Assembly: GCA_903874275.1 (NCBI GenBank)
Contig: CAIQRS010000052.1
Location: 1 to 37,655, forward strand
Origin: an uncultured Anaeromyxobacter sp.
GTDB taxonomy: Bacteria; Myxococcota; Myxococcia; Myxococcales; Anaeromyxobacteraceae
Direction of reading: 5' to 3'
Length of the DNA stretch: 37,655 nt
The position numbers and the translations under genes are program-made. The notes beneath the pieces were generated by a model, which made no database searches, was not told the origin of the DNA, and saw only the letters and a list, made by a program, of their open reading frames with translations. Below are positions 33,940-37,655 of this stretch, piece after piece; the stretch's first letter is position 1, and the number at the start of each line of letters is the position of its first letter.

Positions 33940-34773
33940 TCAGTCGAGCCCGAGATCCCGCAGCTGGTCCTCGTCGAGCCCCAGGAAGTGGCCCACCTCG
34001 TGGAGCAGGGTCACCCGGATCTCGTCGAGGAGCTCCTCCCGGTCCCGGGCGTAGCGCTCCAGGTTGCGCTGGAAGAGGGCGATGGAGGAGGGAAAGTGGC
34101 TCCAGGGATCCATGGAGGCCTTGTCCCCGAGCGGCGACCCCCGGAAGATCCCCAGGATGGACGGGGAGTGAGGAGGGTCGGAGAGGAGGAGCTCCTCCAC
34201 CTCGGGGAGGTCCTCCACCGTCACGGCCACGTTGGCGAGGTACCGGCGCACCGGCTCGGGCAGCTCGGCGAGCGCCTCCTCCACCACCGCCTCGAAGGCG
34301 TCGGGCGAGAGGACCACCGGCTCCGGGAAGTCCCCGGGTGCGAGCTCCCGGGCCCGGCGGAGGTGACGCTCCGAGCCTTCGGCCCGCCCCAGCCGCTCCA
34401 GGCAGAGCCCGAGGAGCCAGTGGCAGCCGGCGTCGCCCGGGTCCTCGTGGAGGATCCGCGTGAGCAGGTCGGCCGCCTCCTCGAACCGGGAGAGCTCGTG
34501 GAGGGCGCTGGCCTCCTCGGTGCGGACGTCGAGGTCGTCGGGGAAGGCACGCACGGCCACCGCGATCCGCTCCAGGGCGACGCGGGAGTCGCCCAGGGCG
34601 AGGAGGGCCTGCCCCTCCGCCAGCGCCAGCCGCGCGGTCAACTCCTCGTCGTCGGCCCGCCCGGCCAGCCGGGATCCCTCGATGGCGAGGTCGAGCGCGC
34701 GCTCCGCGTCCCCCTCGTCGAGGGCATCCTGCGCCTCCTCGAGCAGGGTCTCGGCGGTGACGTTGCCGGGCAC
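33940..34773 (-). CDS. TPR protein with C-terminal zincin metallopeptidase motif
   Basis: In this 277-aa protein, residues about 8-145 are helical TPR-like repeats (for example FEEAADLLTRILHEDPGDAGCHWLLGLC, read as FEEAADLLTRILHEDPG then DAGCHWLLG). The C-terminal part is a zincin of the DUF1025/Zincin_1 type. The sequence LLHEVGHFLGLDEDQLRDLGLD, seen as LLHEVGHFLGLDE plus DQLRDLGLD, gives ligands His258, His262 and catalytic Glu259. Small bacterial zincins of this family (about 120 aa) normally stand alone, so this is a fusion. No signal peptide is present, so it is probably cytosolic. The GTG at 34773 follows the diguanylate cyclase by nine bases and has no clear ribosome site. Confidence 0.85.
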   Translation of the reverse strand: MPGNVTAETLLEEAQDALDEGDAERALDLAIEGSRLAGRADDEELTARLALAEGQALLALGDSRVALERIAVAVRAFPDDLDVRTEEASALHELSRFEEAADLLTRILHEDPGDAGCHWLLGLCLERLGRAEGSERHLRRARELAPGDFPEPVVLSPDAFEAVVEEALAELPEPVRRYLANVAVTVEDLPEVEELLLSDPPHSPSILGIFRGSPLGDKASMDPWSHFPSSIALFQRNLERYARDREELLDEIRVTLLHEVGHFLGLDEDQLRDLGLD

Positions 34774-34782
34774 GAGGACTCC

Positions 34783-36132
34783 CTAGCCCGCCACCGGCTT
34801 CTCGGCCGAGGCGATGTAGACCACGTTGCGCGTGCTCTCCTTGCCCCGGTACATGGCACGGTCGGCCAGGTCGAGGAGCAGCGCCTTCGAGGGGGCGTGC
34901 TCCGGGTGGCTGGCCAGGCCGATGGAGACGGTGAGGCGCACCGAGAGCCCCTCGCGCGAGAGGAAGCGCCGGTCCTCGACGGCGCGGCGGATGCGCTCGG
35001 CCACCTTGAGCCCGCCTCCCGAGTCCACCCCGGTGAGGAGCGCCACGAACTCGTCCCCCCCGTACCGGACCAGCACGTCGTCGTCGCGCACGCAGGCGCG
35101 GAGCACCCTCCCGAACTCGCCGAGCAGCGCCGAGCCCATCAGGTGGCCGTGCCGATCGTTCACGGCCTTGAACCGGTCGAGGTCCATGAAGAGCAGCGTG
35201 AAGGGGCGGCCGCCCGAGAGCTCCCGGTCGAGGGCCACGTCGAGGAAGCGGCTGTTGTAGAGCAGGGTCACGTCGTCCACGTAGGCCAGCTGCTCGACGT
35301 GGGAGAGCCGGCCCAGCGCGCGAAGGGCCGTGCCCAGGTGGTGGCAGATGAAGGCGGCCCGACCGGCGCGCTCGGCGTCGAAGGGATCGGAGAGGAGCAG
35401 GCAGACCGCGCCCAGGATCTCGGGGCCGTCCGAGACCGGGAGGAAGAGGCAGCGGGATGGAGGCCGGTCGCCCGCTTCCGGGAGGTCGAGGAGGATCGTG
35501 GCGTCGAGGGCCAGCTCTCCCAGCCGGGGGAGGGCGGGCGCGAGGATCTCCCCGGCCTCCTCGGCGGTGATGCCGTGGACCCCGGAGAGGCGCCAGCCCT
35601 CCGCGCCCTCCCGCTCGAGGAGCACCGCGCCGCGGGCGCCGCACTCGGTGGCGAGCGCCGGGAGCGCCAGCGGGATCACCTTGTCCCGCTCCAGCGTCCC
35701 GGTGATGCGCTGGCAGGTCTCGAAGAGGTTGACGTGCCCCCGGAGCGCCGAGTTCTCGGCGAGCAGCGCCCGGGTCGAGAGGGAGCGCTGCACCGAGAGC
35801 TGCAAGGCCTCCGGCGTGACCGGCTTCACCAGGTAGTCGGAGGCGCCGGCGCGCATGGCCCGGACGGCCGGATCGACCCGGTCGAGGGCCGTGATGACGA
35901 CAACCTGGACGTCGGGGTCGAGCCGCTTGGCGTCGGCCAGCAGTTGGAGGCCGTCGCCGCCGGGCATGACGATGTCGGTGAGCAGGACGTCGAAGCGCCG
36001 GCCCTCGAGGAGCCGGATCGCGGCCGGGGCGTTTTCCGCGACCTCGACCGCGTAGCCGGCAGCCCGGAGGTAGTCGGCGTAGAGGGTGCGGGCGAAGCGC
36101 TCGTCGTCCACGAGGAGGACCGAGGCCTGCAT
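34783..36132 (-). CDS. Response regulator diguanylate cyclase (REC-GAF-GGDEF)
   Basis: This 449-aa cytosolic protein makes cyclic di-GMP under two-component control. The receiver (about 1-120) has acidic residues Asp9 and Asp10, phosphoacceptor Asp53, Thr81 and Lys103. A GAF-like region follows (about 135-275). The GGDEF domain is complete: YGGDEF with GGDEF at 358-362, LLFMDLDRFKAVND and DRAMYRGKES. An RxxD inhibitory site (Arg349 to Asp352) lies five residues upstream, so product inhibition is expected. No cognate kinase is adjacent. The ATG at 36132 has no ribosome site and may be leaderless. It is followed by the zincin gene. Confidence 0.93.
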   Translation of the reverse strand: MQASVLLVDDERFARTLYADYLRAAGYAVEVAENAPAAIRLLEGRRFDVLLTDIVMPGGDGLQLLADAKRLDPDVQVVVITALDRVDPAVRAMRAGASDYLVKPVTPEALQLSVQRSLSTRALLAENSALRGHVNLFETCQRITGTLERDKVIPLALPALATECGARGAVLLEREGAEGWRLSGVHGITAEEAGEILAPALPRLGELALDATILLDLPEAGDRPPSRCLFLPVSDGPEILGAVCLLLSDPFDAERAGRAAFICHHLGTALRALGRLSHVEQLAYVDDVTLLYNSRFLDVALDRELSGGRPFTLLFMDLDRFKAVNDRHGHLMGSALLGEFGRVLRACVRDDDVLVRYGGDEFVALLTGVDSGGGLKVAERIRRAVEDRRFLSREGLSVRLTVSIGLASHPEHAPSKALLLDLADRAMYRGKESTRNVVYIASAEKPVAG

Positions 36133-36156
36133 GCAGGCTGGTATACCATGACGCCG
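36126..36156. promoter_or_regulatory. Symmetric divergent promoter candidate with palindromic TATACC
   Basis: Only 23 bases separate the two divergent start codons. GGTATACC (36140-36147) is a palindrome and gives a -10-like TATACC on both strands. The A of the leftward ATG lies 8 bases beyond the box and the G of the rightward GTG 9 bases beyond it, so both mRNAs could be leaderless. A second palindrome, CCTGCATGCAGG (36126-36137), covers the leftward start codon. Neither gene has a ribosome site. No -35 consensus is seen on either side. Confidence 0.4.
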
Positions 36157-36923
36157 TGCCCATCCCTCCCGGCCGTCAGGTCCTCCGCTTCCAGGTGGGG
36201 GGCGTCCCGTTCGCGCTTCCCCTCCTGGCGGTCCGAGAGATCGTGCCGGTCGTGGCGGGCTCCGCGCGCGGGATCCCGGAGGGGGCGCTCTCGCTGGCCG
36301 AGCGGCTGGGGCTCAGGGGCGACCCCCGCTTCGCGCTCGTCCTCGAGGGGGCGGGGCTGCCGACCCTTCTCGTGGACCGCATGGACGGCGTGGGGGACAT
36401 GGCCGACGCGGAGGCCTTCCTGCTCCCGGAGCGGGCCGTCGCCGCCGCCCCGTCCCCCTTCGCGTCGGTGCTCTGCTTCGGTGGCGCGCTCCTCCTGGAA
36501 CTGGCGCCCGCGGCCCTGTCCGACATGCGAGCGAAGGCGCCGCGCCCGTTTCCCGTCTCCGGCGACCTGCCCCCGTCCGACCGGGAACTGATGGCCGAGC
36601 GCGCAGGGCGCGTGCTGGCGGTGCCCCTGCAGCTCGTGGTCCAGGTCATCGATCCGGTCCACCTCTTCCGGGTTCCCCTGGCGCCGGAGGGGCACCGCGG
36701 CCTGCTTCACCACGGGCGGGCCATCCACCCCGCCTGGGACGCCGCCGCCATCCTCGGAGAGCCGGCCTCCGGCGATCCCCACGTCCTCCTCCTGCTCGAC
36801 GCCGGAGGGACGACGGCGGGTGTCCTGGTGGACCGGGTCCTCGGGCTATCGGAAGGGGAGGGGAGCAACCCGGTCCGGAGGCCGCCGTGGGACGTGCTGC
36901 TCGCCCCAGGGAATGAAGGTTAA
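36156..36923 (+). CDS. Protein with two CheW-like domains
   Basis: This 255-aa cytosolic protein resembles a chemotaxis coupling protein. The first CheW-like unit (about residues 5-125) opens VLRFQVGGVPFALPLLAVREIVPV. A second (about 145-245) opens RAGRVLAVPLQLVVQVID and closes VLLLLDAGGTTAGVLVDRVLGL, the usual CheW end. CheW normally links receptors to CheA; doubled versions can act as scaffolds. The GTG at 36156 is chosen because the CheW fold begins at once; an ATG at 36148 is in another frame. Its neighbours are a diguanylate cyclase and a RomR-like receiver, so it may belong to a motility or polarity pathway, which is inferred. Confidence 0.75.
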   Translation: MPIPPGRQVLRFQVGGVPFALPLLAVREIVPVVAGSARGIPEGALSLAERLGLRGDPRFALVLEGAGLPTLLVDRMDGVGDMADAEAFLLPERAVAAAPSPFASVLCFGGALLLELAPAALSDMRAKAPRPFPVSGDLPPSDRELMAERAGRVLAVPLQLVVQVIDPVHLFRVPLAPEGHRGLLHHGRAIHPAWDAAAILGEPASGDPHVLLLLDAGGTTAGVLVDRVLGLSEGEGSNPVRRPPWDVLLAPGNEG

Positions 36924-36936
36924 GCTGCGAGGAAGA

Positions 36937-36965
36937 TTGACACTCGCGCGAGCGGCGCGTTAGCT
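36937..36965 (+). promoter_or_regulatory. Candidate sigma-70 promoter for the response regulator gene
   Basis: A perfect -35 TTGACA (36937-36942) is followed after 17 bases by TTAGCT (36960-36965), a poor -10. The predicted start near 36972 would leave a leader of about 22 bases before the ATG at 36994. It lies in the only gap between the CheW-like gene and the regulator. The perfect -35 and correct spacing favour it; the weak -10 counts against. Confidence 0.42.
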
Positions 36966-36993
36966 CTCCGGCAGCACTCCGTCCGAGAAACCA

Positions 36994-37655
36994 ATGCCCA
37001 AGACCCTGCTGCTCGCCGACGATTCGGTCACCATCCAGAAGGTCGTGGGCATCGTCTTCGCCGGGGAGGACTACCGGATCACCGCCGTGGACAACGGCGA
37101 GGACGCGCTCGCCCGGGCGCGGGAGATCCGGCCCGACATCGTGCTGGCCGACGCCGTGATGCCCCGAATGAACGGCTACGAGCTCTGCCAGGCGCTGAAG
37201 GCCGACCCGCAGCTCGGCGAGGTGCCGGTGCTCCTGCTCACCGGCACCTTCGAGCCGTTCGACGAGGGGCGGGCCCGGGCCGTGCGCGCCGACGGCCACG
37301 TCGCCAAGCCCTTCGACAGCCAGGCGCTGCTCAGCCGCGTGCGCGAGCTCGTCGAGGGGGTGACGGCCGAACCGCTCCCGCTCTCGTACCCGCGCATGAC
37401 CCCGGCGCACACGCCCTCGCGGCCGCACCCGGCACCTCCGGCGCACACGCCGGCCCCCGCGCACCCGCCCAGCCCGGTGGCCCGCCTGCAGCCTGCCGGC
37501 CCCCCGCGCCGGACGGTTCCGCCTCCCCTGCCGCCCCCCGGACACCCGCTGCGCGCCGGCGCCGTGCGTCCCGGAACGCTCCCGCCCACCAGCGTGAAGG
37601 GCGCGGGGATCCGGCCGCCGCCCCCGCCCCCCGCCGCGCGCGTCGCGACGGCGCC
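36994..37655 (+). CDS. Response regulator with Pro/His-rich tail, RomR-like (cut by window end)
   Basis: The visible 220 residues start with a receiver domain (1-120): acidic Asp9 and Asp10, phosphoacceptor Asp53, Thr83 and Lys105 in HVAKPFD. FEPFDEGRARAV is the stretch I associate with myxobacterial RomR-like receivers. From about residue 126 the protein turns into a disordered Pro-rich tail with PAHTP repeated and many His and Arg residues, and it is still open at the window edge. RomR of Myxococcus has a receiver, a Pro-rich linker and a Glu-rich end and sets cell polarity for motility; this assignment is tentative because the C-terminus is missing. A plain receiver with another output is possible. 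Confidence 0.82.
   Translation, partial: MPKTLLLADDSVTIQKVVGIVFAGEDYRITAVDNGEDALARAREIRPDIVLADAVMPRMNGYELCQALKADPQLGEVPVLLLTGTFEPFDEGRARAVRADGHVAKPFDSQALLSRVRELVEGVTAEPLPLSYPRMTPAHTPSRPHPAPPAHTPAPAHPPSPVARLQPAGPPRRTVPPPLPPPGHPLRAGAVRPGTLPPTSVKGAGIRPPPPPPAARVATA

Overview
This window is very GC-rich, densely coded DNA (G/C nearly always at third codon positions, several GTG starts). It most resembles a myxobacterium of the Anaeromyxobacter type (Myxococcota). That placement is inferred from base composition and gene content: alpha-2-macroglobulin with PbpC, SpoIID outside a spore former, RomR-like receiver, TPR/zincin protein and duplicated CheW. I did not make it by database search. No tRNA, rRNA, CRISPR array, insertion sequence or prophage is visible, and no gene-free stretch reaches 300 bases. 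The largest gap, about 170 bases at 25211-25378, holds a terminator and the leader of a transporter gene.

Layout. Positions 3-5089 (+) carry late purine synthesis: a PurL with two PurS-like repeats fused to its N-terminus, a separate PurQ, and an abutting ATP-grasp ligase. Positions 5132-14432 (+) form an envelope cluster joined by 4-base GTGA overlaps: an alpha-2-macroglobulin lipoprotein with an intact thioester motif, penicillin-binding protein 1C, and a SpoIID/LytB-type peptidoglycan lytic protein. Positions 14365-17580 (-) carry moeA, a small XRE regulator, yggX and a B12-binding-like radical SAM gene. Positions 17626-19929 (+) are RNase R. Positions 19944-26704 (-) are a porin, a strong intrinsic terminator, a complete branched-chain-amino-acid type ABC transporter (binding protein, LivH, LivM, LivG, LivF), a CBS-domain protein and a small coupled protein. 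Positions 26778-29596 (-) are mutS2 and a small membrane protein. Positions 29676-31444 (+) are a NamZ/DUF1343 muramidase-like protein and nadD. Positions 31457-36132 (-) are a ClpA/ClpC-like ATPase, a TPR-zincin protein and a receiver-GAF-GGDEF diguanylate cyclase. Positions 36156-37655 (+) are a double-CheW protein and a RomR-like response regulator that runs off the window.

The most notable observation is at the end of the radical SAM gene. Its apparent stop is a TGA. Reading through it gives the C-terminal sequence Cys-Sec-Ala-Glu-Pro, and a 7-bp hairpin with an AGGUG loop begins 12 bases after the TGA. That is the expected layout of a bacterial selenocysteine insertion element. The gene is therefore most likely a selenoprotein of the CUAEP-tail radical SAM type, and standard gene calling would truncate it at 14410.
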